In this document: positions 25,665 through 34,214 of the stretch, in pieces
Position numbering within the stretch: the first letter of the stretch is position 1
Layout: the number at the start of each line of letters is the position of its first letter
Origin: Streptomyces sp. NBC_01210
Lineage (GTDB): Bacteria > Actinomycetota > Actinomycetes > Streptomycetales > Streptomycetaceae
Assembly: GCF_036010325.1 (NCBI RefSeq)
Contig: NZ_CP108549.1
Coordinates: 2,914,001-2,978,000 of the forward strand
Direction of reading: 5' to 3'
Length of the DNA stretch: 64,000 nucleotides
Notes under the pieces: model-generated
The model's input: the letters and a program-made list of their open reading frames with translations, nothing else
What the model was told of the DNA's origin: nothing
Databases searched by the model: none
Translations under genes and position numbers: made by a program

Positions 25665-27653
25665 CTACGCCCGACCGGCCACTGCCCGACCGGCTTCCGC
25701 CCCACCGGCCTCCGCCCGACCGGCTTCCGCCCGACCGTGGCGCGGCCGCGCGTGGTCCAGCCGCGCCGTGTCGGCCCTGTCCGGGAGGCGCAGGCCGGCC
25801 GGAGCCGGCTCCAGCACCTTGGCGGGGCGCAGCCCAAGAGCCGTTCGCACGGGCCGGTCGTGCCGCTTCTCCTCGGCCGAACCATTGCTGACACGCCGGA
25901 GGCTGGACTGGGGCTGCGCGGCGTACGGATCCGACGGCACCGAATCCGGCTCCGTCCCGCGCGCGGGCGGCGGGGGCGGCGGGCAGCTCGGGGAGGCGCA
26001 GTCGTCGCCGGTCTGCGGTGAGGTGTTGACGTCCTTGGTGAACGGTGAACCCACATCGGCGCTCGGCCGGACCTTGGGGGTGCCGGCGGCAACGTTGTCA
26101 GTTACCCATCGCTGCGCCGCTGATCCGTCACGGACCTTGACCACCACGGTCGTTGCCGGATCCGGCGAGATCGGGACGAGTGCCAGTCCGTCGTTCCACC
26201 GGGGGATCACATTGCCCTGGATGGTCAGGTCGTAGCGTACGTCCGCGGCGTTCGCCGCCGACGCCGCCGTGCAGGCGCTCAGCACGGCCACACCATCCAT
26301 CTCGTGGGAGTTCAGGCACAGGTCCGGGGCGGCGGAGCTGCGCAGCAGCCCGTCGTCCTCGTACACCCACGTCTGCGTCACGGTGGTCGAGCACACCGCC
26401 ATCACCGCCTCGGCACCCGGCGCGGCCCTGCGGTCACGGATGTCAAGACAGAGACCGGCGTCGGCATTGCGCAGTCTGGTGTTCAGCGGGCCCGCCGGGA
26501 GTCCGGCGGATGTGGTCGACGGCTGCGGTGAGTGGCCGGACGGCATCTGGGATCCGGCTGCGGGAGGCGCGTCGGTGGTGACCGAGCCGCTCGGGACGGA
26601 CGGTCCCGCGTAGTCGCTGTCGTTCGACCAGAGCGCCGAGACGGCGGTCACGACGAGCGCGCCGGCCACCAGCAGCCCGAGCCCGGTGAGGACGACCTTC
26701 GGCCGGGCCAGTAGCAGGTGCCGGCCGGGGAAGGTCATACGGGGCAGTGCGCGCGGGCGCCCGGCCTTCGAGTGCCGGCCCGTACTGCGGACCGTGCCTT
26801 CTCTGCTCTGCGCCCGGGCGCTGTTGCGGGCAGGTCGCGATTCCAGGTAGCCGCGTGCGGCCTGGCCGAGGAGGCCCTCGGCCAGCAGCACGGCCAGCCG
26901 GCCGTCCAGGTGGTTGAGCTGTTCGGCGGCGTAACGGCAGTACTGACACTCCGCCAGATGCTTCTGGATGTCCGGGATCAGAGTGCCGCCGCGGCGCAGT
27001 GACACATCGAGGAGACGGCTGTAGTGGCGGCAGTCCTTGTCCGGCGCGAGTTCGACATGAGCCCGCAGACAGCCCGCGCGGAAGAGCTCACGCGCCTGTT
27101 CGAGTTGGACCGCCGCACCGCGCGAGTCAATGGCCAACAAACCTGCCGGTACGGATATGCCCTCCGCCTCGACCTCCCCATGCCAGAGCAGGCATTGGAG
27201 GGGACCCGGCATTGCGTGGAAAGCGCGGGAGACCAACTCCCGATTCTCCGGCAGAGTGAACATGTCGACTCTGAGGGTGCGACCGCCGTCCGGATACTGG
27301 AGTTCGGGCAGGGCGAGGACGTACTGGTCGTTCGCCCACCCCTTGGCTATTTGACGCGCAGTCAACAATAGAAGCGGACGAAGAGCCGCTGTCGACCTTG
27401 CCTTCCGGAGATTCTCCAGCACCTTGCTGAACGCCGCCGTGGCCAGCATCGAGGCGGCTTTCGCCGACGGGGTGCAGATCGAGGCGTAGTCGAACACCGA
27501 TTGCCAGTGCCTCGCCAGCAGCACTGCTACGGGCCGCGCCTCGTCCTCCCCGCCGCTGGTCCGCAGCGCGGCCGCGAGCCCTTCGTCGGAGTCCCCGGAG
27601 CTGAGGCCGGTATGGGAGGGAGGGACGGGACCCGGGGTACGGGGATTCTGCAT
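25665..27653 (-). CDS. Membrane protein: sigma-like region, zinc finger, TM, ricin lectin
   Basis: The domains of this 662-residue protein in order are as follows. Residues about 35-200 resemble a degenerate ECF sigma factor (LLARHWQSVFDYASICTPSA; then AFHAMPGPLQCLLWHGEVEA in place of region 4). Near 230 there is an anti-sigma-type zinc motif (HLAECQYCRY). One membrane segment lies near 330 (VVLTGLGLLVAGALVVTAV). A Ser/Pro linker precedes a ricin-type beta-trefoil (about 378-508: DAGLCLDIRDRRA, PDLCLNSHEMDG). The very C-terminus is a repetitive GRAEA tail. The lectin would lie outside and the sigma-like part inside. Function is unknown. Confidence 0.75.
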   Translation of the reverse strand: MQNPRTPGPVPPSHTGLSSGDSDEGLAAALRTSGGEDEARPVAVLLARHWQSVFDYASICTPSAKAASMLATAAFSKVLENLRKARSTAALRPLLLLTARQIAKGWANDQYVLALPELQYPDGGRTLRVDMFTLPENRELVSRAFHAMPGPLQCLLWHGEVEAEGISVPAGLLAIDSRGAAVQLEQARELFRAGCLRAHVELAPDKDCRHYSRLLDVSLRRGGTLIPDIQKHLAECQYCRYAAEQLNHLDGRLAVLLAEGLLGQAARGYLESRPARNSARAQSREGTVRSTGRHSKAGRPRALPRMTFPGRHLLLARPKVVLTGLGLLVAGALVVTAVSALWSNDSDYAGPSVPSGSVTTDAPPAAGSQMPSGHSPQPSTTSAGLPAGPLNTRLRNADAGLCLDIRDRRAAPGAEAVMAVCSTTVTQTWVYEDDGLLRSSAAPDLCLNSHEMDGVAVLSACTAASAANAADVRYDLTIQGNVIPRWNDGLALVPISPDPATTVVVKVRDGSAAQRWVTDNVAAGTPKVRPSADVGSPFTKDVNTSPQTGDDCASPSCPPPPPPARGTEPDSVPSDPYAAQPQSSLRRVSNGSAEEKRHDRPVRTALGLRPAKVLEPAPAGLRLPDRADTARLDHARPRHGRAEAGRAEAGGAEAGRAVAGRA

Positions 27654-28168
27654 AGAAGTCTTTCCATCCAGGGCATTGCATGGGGGGTGCAGGCCTCTCA
27701 GTCCCGGTCAACCGCCTGTTCTTTCAGGGCAGTTGAAAGGGCACAACTGATTGGTACATACCTTACGGAGGGGCCACGCCGATGTTTTCGCAGTGACTTA
27801 CCGCCGGGTAATTAGAACGCTTGAGCAGAATCGTCATGTTAGGACGTGAGGAAGCACACCCTTACACAACCCACCTGCATGGAACAAGAGTTCCGGACAG
27901 CATCCATTCCCGGTGCACCAGAACAAGAAAGGACCACGCTTCACGGCCGCGCACAGCGCGTGGCCGGGGTGCGCAAGTGCATCCGCTTCCGCGCCCGCCC
28001 TTGATCAGAATTGAGCGCTTTTGGCTGTCGAGTGTGGAGTACAGACCGCGACGAGGTACTCCCACTGACGCGGCAACACGGCTCGTTCCAGCTCGTCGGA
28101 AACAGCCACAGCTGGGGCTGCGGCCGGGGCTCGTGCTGCTACGGCGACTGCGGCTGCGGCTGCGACCA
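27654..28168. other. Intergenic region, no gene seen
   Basis: These 515 bases lie between the lectin gene start and the end of modBC. The stretch 27710-27850 is unusually A/T-rich for this genome and probably holds the lectin gene promoter on the minus strand. Positions 28100-28160 are a low-complexity ggctgcgg-type run. No supported reading frame was found. Confidence 0.4.
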
Positions 28169-30097
28169 TCACAGCGTCACGGTGAGGACCTCCGTCGCCT
28201 TGACACTGGTCCATACGGAAGTCCCGTCGGCGAGGCCCAGTTCGGCGGCGGCCGGCGGAGTGATCTCGGCGACGAGGTCCGGTGCCTGATCCGAGGTGAC
28301 CAGGATGCGCAGCCGGCTGCCGGTGGCGGTGATTTCCCTGACGGTGCCCGGCCAGACGTTGCGCGGGCTGCCGCCGGGCCTGTCGCGGTGGACGGACACC
28401 GCTTCCGGAGCGATGATCGCGAGGGCCTCGGTGCCCGCGGGCACCGGATCCGCGACGACGAGCAGCCCGCCGCCGGAGAGCGCGAGACCGTCCGCCGTCG
28501 CGATCCCGGGCCAGGCGTTGCGGCCGAGCATCCGGGCCACCCACGGGGAGCGGGGATGCCGGGTGACCTCGGTGGGCGGCGCGTCCTGCAGGGCGCGGCC
28601 CTCGTCGAGCACAAGAACCCGGTCGGCCAGCGACAGGGCTTCCACGGGGTCGTGGGTGACGATCAGGCAGACGCCGCCGAAGCCGTCGAGGTGGGTGCGC
28701 AAGGTGTGGCGCACCTGGGCGCGGGTGGTCTGATCGAGTGCGGCGAGAGGTTCGTCCAGGAGCAGCAGGCGGGGCCGGGCGGCCAAGGCCCGTGCCAGGG
28801 CGACGCGTTGGGCCTGGCCGCCGGAGACCTGGGCCGGCTTGCGGTGTGCGAGGTGTCCGACGCCGAGCCGGTCGAGCCACTGCTGGGCGGCGCGGCGGGC
28901 CTCGGCGCGCGGGACGCCATGGGCGCGCAGCCCGTACGCGGTGTTGGCGAGGGCTGTGAGGTGCGGGAAGAGCGCGCCGTCCTGCGGGACCCAGGCCACC
29001 CCGCGTCGGTGCGGGGGCAGTTCACCGACGTCGGTGTCGCCGAGGCGCAGCGCTGCGTGTGCGCGGGGCGTGAGGCCGAGGAGCGCGCGCAGCAGGGTGG
29101 TCTTGCCCGCGCCGTTGGGGCCGACGACGGCGATGGTGGTGCCCGGTTCGGCGTCCAGGGTGAGCCGGTTGAAGCCGGTGACCTCGGCGTGCAGCGACCA
29201 ATGCTCCTGCGAGGCAGGTGACTTGAGGTCTTCGGGGGTCACCGCCGGTGGCGGTTCCGCGTCGTCCGCCGGAGGTGCGGGCTTGCGTGAACGGTCGCTC
29301 GGTGTTCCGGTCCAGCGGCCGCGCAGGGCGATGAGCACCATCATGGCGATGGCGAGCAGCAGCAGGGAGACGGAGATCGCCGCTTCCGGCTGGTCCTGGA
29401 GGAGCAAGTACACCTGGAGCGGCAGGGTCTGCGTCGTACCGGGCAGATTGCCGGCGAAGGTGATGGTCGCGCCGAACTCGCCGAGCGCCCGCGCCCAGGT
29501 GAGGGCGGCTCCGGCGATGAGTCCGGGGGCCACCATGGGCAGGGTGACGGTGAAGAACACCCGTACCGGCGAGGCTCCGAGGGAGGCCGCGGTCTCCTCG
29601 TAGCGCGGCCGCAGCCCTGCCAGTGCGCCTTCGAGGCTGATGACGAGGAACGGCATCGCCACGAACGTCGCGGCGACGACGGCGCCCCAGGTGTGGAAGG
29701 GCAGGGTGATGCCGAAGGTGTTTTCCAGCCAGGGGCCGAGCAGGCCACGGCGGCCGAACCCGAGGAGGAGCGCGACGCCTCCGACGGTGGGCGGCAGCAC
29801 CATGGGCAGCAGCACGAGGGAGCGTACGAGCGCCTTGCCGGGGAATTCGACGCGGGCCAGCAGCCAGGCCAGCGGCACCCCGAGCAGCAGCGAAAAGCCG
29901 AGCGCCCAGAAGGAGACGAGCAGCGACAGCCGCAGGGCCTCGGTGACGCCGGGACTGGTCAGATGACTGCCGAGATCGCCCCATGGCGTACGGGCGAGGA
30001 TGCCGATCAGCGGCATCAACAGGAACGCGATCGCGAGGAGCGCGGGCACGGCGAGCGCGACAGGGGGGCGGTTGCCGCGAGTGCGGAGGCGTCTCAT
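28169..30097 (-). CDS. modBC: Molybdate ABC transporter, permease-ATPase fusion (ModBC)
   Basis: One 642-residue chain joins a ModB permease and a ModC ATPase. Residues 1-275 hold about six membrane segments with the coupling motif EETAASLGASPVRVFFTVTL. The ATPase has Walker A GPNGAGKTT near 322, signature VSGGQAQRVALARAL near 425, Walker B RLLLLDEPLAALD and the switch His in LIVTHDP. A TOBE domain ends the chain (about 570-640, TGSRLRILVTSDQAPDL). It pumps molybdate or tungstate inward with ModA. The fused form is known in actinobacteria. Confidence 0.93.
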   Translation of the reverse strand: MRRLRTRGNRPPVALAVPALLAIAFLLMPLIGILARTPWGDLGSHLTSPGVTEALRLSLLVSFWALGFSLLLGVPLAWLLARVEFPGKALVRSLVLLPMVLPPTVGGVALLLGFGRRGLLGPWLENTFGITLPFHTWGAVVAATFVAMPFLVISLEGALAGLRPRYEETAASLGASPVRVFFTVTLPMVAPGLIAGAALTWARALGEFGATITFAGNLPGTTQTLPLQVYLLLQDQPEAAISVSLLLLAIAMMVLIALRGRWTGTPSDRSRKPAPPADDAEPPPAVTPEDLKSPASQEHWSLHAEVTGFNRLTLDAEPGTTIAVVGPNGAGKTTLLRALLGLTPRAHAALRLGDTDVGELPPHRRGVAWVPQDGALFPHLTALANTAYGLRAHGVPRAEARRAAQQWLDRLGVGHLAHRKPAQVSGGQAQRVALARALAARPRLLLLDEPLAALDQTTRAQVRHTLRTHLDGFGGVCLIVTHDPVEALSLADRVLVLDEGRALQDAPPTEVTRHPRSPWVARMLGRNAWPGIATADGLALSGGGLLVVADPVPAGTEALAIIAPEAVSVHRDRPGGSPRNVWPGTVREITATGSRLRILVTSDQAPDLVAEITPPAAAELGLADGTSVWTSVKATEVLTVTL

Positions 30098-30102
30098 CGG
30101 GT

Positions 30103-30170
30103 GTTCCTGGGGTATCGGGGGTTCCTCGGGTACCGGGGCGTTCCTGGAGTATCCGGTGTTCCTGGGATCG
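30103..30170. repeat. Tandem repeats in the modA-modBC gap
   Basis: Four imperfect copies of an 18-19-base unit beginning gttcctgg start at 30103, 30121, 30140 and 30158, each with a ggtatc or ggtacc core. They fill much of the 127-base space between modA and modBC, where they may influence readthrough to modBC or simply be an expanded minisatellite. Confidence 0.6.
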
Positions 30171-30224
30171 AGTGACGGTCACGGGCTGCCCGGTCCCCCG
30201 TACCGGGCAGCCCACGCACGGCGG

Positions 30225-31031
30225 TTACGGCTGCTGGAAGCCCGCGTCCTGGAGGATCTTCTGCGCCTCGGGCGTGGAAAGCCACGCCACGAACGCGGCG
30301 GCGGCCTCACTGTTCCTGGACGTCTTCAGGGTCGCGGCCGGGTACTGGGCGATGGCGTTCTGCGCGTCGGGGATCTCGACGGCGTCGACCTTGTCGGTGG
30401 CCGTGGCGGCGTCCGTCTTGTAGACGAGGCCGGCATCGGCCTCACCGAGCTCGACCTTGCCGAGTACGGCGCGGACGTTGGGCTCCTGCGAGACCGGCTT
30501 CACGACGATCTTCTGCGCGTCCAGGATCTTCTTGCTGTAGCGGCCGACCGGGACCTCGGGCGCGGCGAGTACGACCTTCAGCTTGGTGTCGGCGAGGTCC
30601 TTCAGCTCGTCGACCTTCTTCGGGTTGCCCTCGACCGTGGCGATGACCAGACGGTTCCTGGCGATGACCGTCGGCGTGCCCGTGTCGGACTTCAGACCGT
30701 CCATGGTCTTGGTGTCCGCGGTGACCAGCGCGTCGGCGGGGGCGCCCTGCTTGACCTGTGCGGCCAGTTCCTGGGACCCGGCGAAGGAGAACTTCACCTT
30801 GGTGCCCGGGTGCGACTTCTCGTACGCGGCGCCGGCCGTCTTGAAGACGTTGGTCAGCGAAGAGGCGGCCAGCACGGTCAGGTCGGCCTGGGGAGCGGAG
30901 CTCGCGCTCTTCTTCGAACCGCCCGCGCTGTCCTTCTTGCTGTCGTCGCTGCCGCAGGCGGCGAGCGGCACGAGCAGGGCCGCGGTGAGTACGGCGGCGG
31001 CGGTACGGCGCCCGTTGAAGGCGTACGACAT
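30225..31031 (-). CDS. modA: Molybdate-binding lipoprotein ModA
   Basis: This is the extracytoplasmic binding protein of the molybdate transporter. From ATG 31031 it has 268 residues, with a lipoprotein signal ending in lipobox LAAC ([13 protein letters not shown]). ModA features are [15 protein letters not shown] at the N-terminal edge of the pocket, [20 protein letters not shown], and [14 protein letters not shown]. The earlier in-frame start would add an Arg/Pro-rich leader; ggagacccgcc supports 31031. It lies downstream of an HTH-TOBE gene and upstream of modBC on the same strand. Confidence 0.94.
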   Translation of the reverse strand: MSYAFNGRRTAAAVLTAALLVPLAACGSDDSKKDSAGGSKKSASSAPQADLTVLAASSLTNVFKTAGAAYEKSHPGTKVKFSFAGSQELAAQVKQGAPADALVTADTKTMDGLKSDTGTPTVIARNRLVIATVEGNPKKVDELKDLADTKLKVVLAAPEVPVGRYSKKILDAQKIVVKPVSQEPNVRAVLGKVELGEADAGLVYKTDAATATDKVDAVEIPDAQNAIAQYPAATLKTSRNSEAAAAFVAWLSTPEAQKILQDAGFQQP

Positions 31032-31115
31032 GGCGGGTCTCCTTGGTGAAGCGGTGGGAACAGGCCGCGTCGGGGACGGGCGACGCCGCTGCAAGGGTGG
31101 GATACGGAGGGGGAT

Positions 31116-31511
31116 TCAGGCGCGGTCGATGTGCACGCTGGTCGACTTCACGCGGGCGGTGGCCCGCATGCCGACTTCCAGCCCCAGCTCCTCGACGGCT
31201 TCCCGGGTCAGCAGGGAGACCAGTCGGTGCGGGCCGGCCTGGATCTCGACCTGTGCGGCGACATCGCCGAGCTTGACCGCGGTGACGATGCCGGGGAATG
31301 CGTTACGGGCCGAGGTGTACGAGGCGTCCTCCTCACCGGTGCCGCTCTGGGCGACCTCGATGGAGAAGGCGGCCAGATCGCGGCCGTCGATGAGCCGACG
31401 GCCACTTTCGTCGCGGTGGGTCGCGACCCGCCCGGCATCCGCCCAGCGGCGCGCGGTGTCGGGGCTGACGCCCAGCAGACGCGCCGCCTGGCCGATTGTG
31501 TAGGACTGCAT
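31116..31511 (-). CDS. HTH-TOBE regulator of molybdate transport (ModE-like)
   Basis: A 131-residue protein has a MerR/excisionase-type HTH at the N-terminus (YTIGQAARLLGVSPDTARRW) and a C-terminal TOBE (mono-Mop) domain (GIVTAVKLGDVAAQVEIQAG). TOBE domains bind molybdate, so it probably senses oxyanion and controls the mod operon it heads. It differs from E. coli ModE in HTH type and in having one TOBE unit. The upstream gap contains an imperfect dyad (gcatttac at 31539 and gcaaatgc at 31570) that could be an operator. Confidence 0.88.
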   Translation of the reverse strand: MQSYTIGQAARLLGVSPDTARRWADAGRVATHRDESGRRLIDGRDLAAFSIEVAQSGTGEEDASYTSARNAFPGIVTAVKLGDVAAQVEIQAGPHRLVSLLTREAVEELGLEVGMRATARVKSTSVHIDRA

Positions 31512-31646
31512 ATGCGACACGGTAGGCAGCATCAGCCAGCATTTACAAGCCATCGCGCTCCACTCCGTAGCAAATGCCAGAGCAGCTGGAGGAAACCCCA
31601 AGCGCGGCGCCCGGCCGCTGCCCGGTCCCGTGGCTACGGTGGATTC

Positions 31647-32066
31647 ATGAGCCTGAGCATCCGCAATCAGATCCCCGGCACGGTCGTCTCCGTCACGCCC
31701 GGCGAGGTGATGGCGACGGTCAAGGTCCGGCTCGACGGCGGCCAGGAGATCACAGCCGCGATCACGCTGGAGGCCGTCAAGGAGCTGGGCCTCGCCGCGG
31801 GCTCCTCCGTACGCACCCTGATCAAGGCCACGGAGGTCGCTCTGGCCATCGGCGCGATCGAGGGCCTGAGCATCCGCAACCGGATCCCCGGCACCATCAC
31901 CGAGGTCACCACCGGCGGCGCCATGGCAGGCGTCAAGGTGACCGTCGCCGGCGGCGAGCTGACGGCCGCGATCACCAAGGACGCGGTCACCGAACTGAGT
32001 CTCGCCGCCGGGTCCTCCGTCATCGCCCTGATCAAGTCGACCGAGATCTCCCTCGCGAGCGTCTGA
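31647..32066 (+). CDS. Molbindin, two tandem TOBE/Mop domains
   Basis: A 139-residue protein consists of two Mop repeats, residues 1-68 and 72-139, each opening LSIRN-IPGT and ending SSV-LIK-TE. Di-Mop molbindins assemble into rings that bind several molybdate ions and buffer the cytoplasmic supply. It is divergent from the HTH-TOBE/modA/modBC run and probably under the same control. The two halves are about 60% identical by eye, suggesting internal duplication. Confidence 0.92.
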   Translation: MSLSIRNQIPGTVVSVTPGEVMATVKVRLDGGQEITAAITLEAVKELGLAAGSSVRTLIKATEVALAIGAIEGLSIRNRIPGTITEVTTGGAMAGVKVTVAGGELTAAITKDAVTELSLAAGSSVIALIKSTEISLASV

Positions 32067-32916
32067 GGTCAGCTCTGCATCGCCGGCTCCGCGGGGACGG
32101 CGCAGGCTCCCACCCAGACGCTGGTGATCGCGCTGATGCAGAGCGCCCGCACCGGCCGAACGGCACGGGCGAACGGCACGGGCGAACGGCGCCACCGGCA
32201 GACCGGCCGCCTCGTCGAGGCGCTGCCGCCCATCGCGGTGACTCGAGCGATGTGCCGGGTCGCGGCATTCGTCGAGCTGCGGGTCTCAGCGCCTGACGCT
32301 CTGTCGGCGGCCACCGGCACGCCCCCGGCGGATCGAGGCGACGATCACGGTGGACAGCGTCGCCCAAGACACAGCCCGGGTCAGGGAATTGGCCGTCCGG
32401 GCCTCCGCCGGGGCGCAGAGCGCCGCTTCGCCCCCGCCGGCTGAAACGCCGTTCCTTCGAGACCCGCCGGATCGCCGGAGCGCCACCCGGTTCGAGGTGC
32501 CCTCAGGGGCGGTGGGCTCACTACAGCCGACGAGCAGGAGGCCGAGTACATCACAGGGGCGAAGAGAATCACCGCACCTGAGAGGACGTTCAGCGCCAGG
32601 AGGTGAACGCCGTTGACTCGGGTGAGCCGTGGCTGTCGGCTCGGACGCCGAAGCGGGTGGCGCCGGTGTGACCAGCCACTACCTCCAAGGGAGTTGCGTA
32701 TCCCACGTTTCAGCCGCTGATTGAACACTGACTCTCTCCGGCCCGTTGACCTCGGTAACCGGTGCCCCGCCCAGACCGGCGAGTAAGTGAGGTTCGCACA
32801 TGCCAAGGATCCTTCCTAAAGACACCGAGCGGCGCCTTCCGGCCGCCGGCTGCCGCCCAGCCTGGTCGGCCGACCACGGTTCCTTCCAGCGACTCACGGA
32901 CTGAGCGGTCGAACCC
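32067..32916. other. Gene-poor 850-base stretch
   Basis: No full gene is supported. There is a 13-base direct repeat (cgaacggcacggg) at 32158 and 32171 with a partial third copy. On the minus strand around 32560-32620 one frame reads GVHLLALNVLSGAVILFAPV, a plausible membrane segment of a lost small protein, but without a convincing start or end. Frames between 32070 and 32480 look non-coding. Confidence 0.4.
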
Positions 32917-33711
32917 ATGGACTATTGCTCCCCCTGCCGCCGCGCCCTCAACGGCGCCGTGACGTGCCCGGAGTGCGGGGCATACGACTCCGACATGGCA
33001 CCGCCGAGCGATCTGAGCGGCGGTGCTCGGGCAGCCGACCTGGCGGTGCTGGATGCCCTCGTCATCGAGGGACCGGGCACCTTCGAGTCCCCCGACGTTT
33101 CCTGGTCCCCCACTCCCTCAGCCGATGTGCCCGCAGCCCGGCGCCGCCGCTGTCCGCCGCGACTGAAGAAGTACGGCGGTCGGACTCTTGCCGCGGCCAC
33201 CCTGGCCATGCTCGGCGGCCTGGCCGCGGCATCGCTGCTGCCCCAGCAGTCCGCCGGCAACCCACAAGCAGCGCCGAGCCCGGAACAGGCATCCCCCGAC
33301 GAGCCCCATGTCCCCGTCACCGAATCACCCAGGGCCTCACGTTCACCGGAACGTCCGGCCACGCACCCGGCCAGAGGAAGCGTCCGGGAGCGCAACGGTG
33401 GTGCGACTCGGCGCCCTCGGGCGACGGCCACTCAACCACCGGCTTCCCACACTCCCGCAGCCCCCACCAGTCCACCCGTGAAAGCCAGGCCGACGCCCCG
33501 CCCCTCCAGTGACCGCCCCGGCCACTCGGCCTCGCCGACGGCGCCCCCTTCCGCAAGTCCTACCGGCAGTGCCAGCACCTCGCCCACGAGCAGTCCCGCG
33601 CCGAGCACCACGGGTGTGCCATTGACCGATGCACATGGGGAACGGACGGAGCCGTTGCTGCCTGACCGACGCCGAAGCGGGGCGGTCGGTGGCACGATCA
33701 CCGGAAGCTGA
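32917..33711 (+). CDS. SCO2400-like zinc-ribbon membrane protein, second copy
   Basis: The N-terminus MDYCSPCRRALNGAVTCPEC carries the same two CxxC pairs and MDYC-PCRR-LNGA frame as the protein at 15404-16126. A basic stretch, one membrane segment (LAAATLAMLGGLAAASLLP) and a long Pro/Ser/Thr-rich outer tail follow. The tail diverges from the first copy and lacks the Trp-Cys ending. The function is unknown. The end runs into the start region of a broken TetR gene. Confidence 0.78.
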   Translation: MDYCSPCRRALNGAVTCPECGAYDSDMAPPSDLSGGARAADLAVLDALVIEGPGTFESPDVSWSPTPSADVPAARRRRCPPRLKKYGGRTLAAATLAMLGGLAAASLLPQQSAGNPQAAPSPEQASPDEPHVPVTESPRASRSPERPATHPARGSVRERNGGATRRPRATATQPPASHTPAAPTSPPVKARPTPRPSSDRPGHSASPTAPPSASPTGSASTSPTSSPAPSTTGVPLTDAHGERTEPLLPDRRRSGAVGGTITGS

Positions 33712-33748
33712 CCGATGCGATCGCCGAGCCGCTCCCCCTGCCTGTGGT

Positions 33749-34201
33749 CACCACGGCAACCGGCGCGGGCGCAGCGAAAGGGCCCGGCAGGCGGTCCCGG
33801 CGGCGGCCGACGACCTGCTCGCCGAGAAGGGCTTCGCGGGCGTCACGATGGAGGGCATCGCGGCGGGAGCCGGTGTCGCCAAACAGACCATCTACCGCTG
33901 GTGGAACACCAAGACCGACGTCCTGGTGAACGCCTTCCTGCAGGACCTGGCCGAGGAGCTGACCCCGCCCGATCACGGCGACATCGCCCTCGGCCTACGC
34001 GCCTATCTGCGCCAACTGGGCCATTTCCTCAGCCAGTCCGACGCCGGAGCCGTCTTCAAGGCCCTCATCGCACAGACACAGCACGATCCGGTATTCGCCG
34101 AGAACTTCCGGCCCAGGTACCTCGACGAGTAGCGCCGCCGCGACCGCCTGCCACTGGAACGCGCCGCGCGACGGGGCCAACTGCCCACCGCCGCCGCCTG
34201 A
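33749..34201 (+). pseudogene. TetR family regulator broken by a nonsense codon
   Basis: The frame reads HHGNRRGRSERARQAV, then LLAEKGFAGVTMEGIAAGAG and KQTIYRWWNTKTDVLVNAFL, a complete TetR HTH, and the ligand domain begins (DAGAVFKALIAQTQHDP). After RPRYLDE comes TAG at 34130-34132, where relatives have a Gln codon; the frame continues RRRDRLPLERAARRGQLP and stops again at 34199. No in-frame start with a binding site is evident, and the C-terminal third is missing. A truncated product could still bind DNA. Confidence 0.7.
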
Positions 34202-34214
34202 GCGACGTCCTTCA

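Noticed and set aside
27816..28168. Possible small RNA or riboswitch in the gap before modBC's end.
   Set aside because: It lies downstream of modBC on that gene's strand, and no Moco-riboswitch-like pairing could be recognised by eye.
28005..28880. Minus-strand frame overlapping the ModBC C-terminal part and running downstream of it.
   Set aside because: Wrong frame relative to ModBC and Arg/Pro-rich; no start with a binding site.
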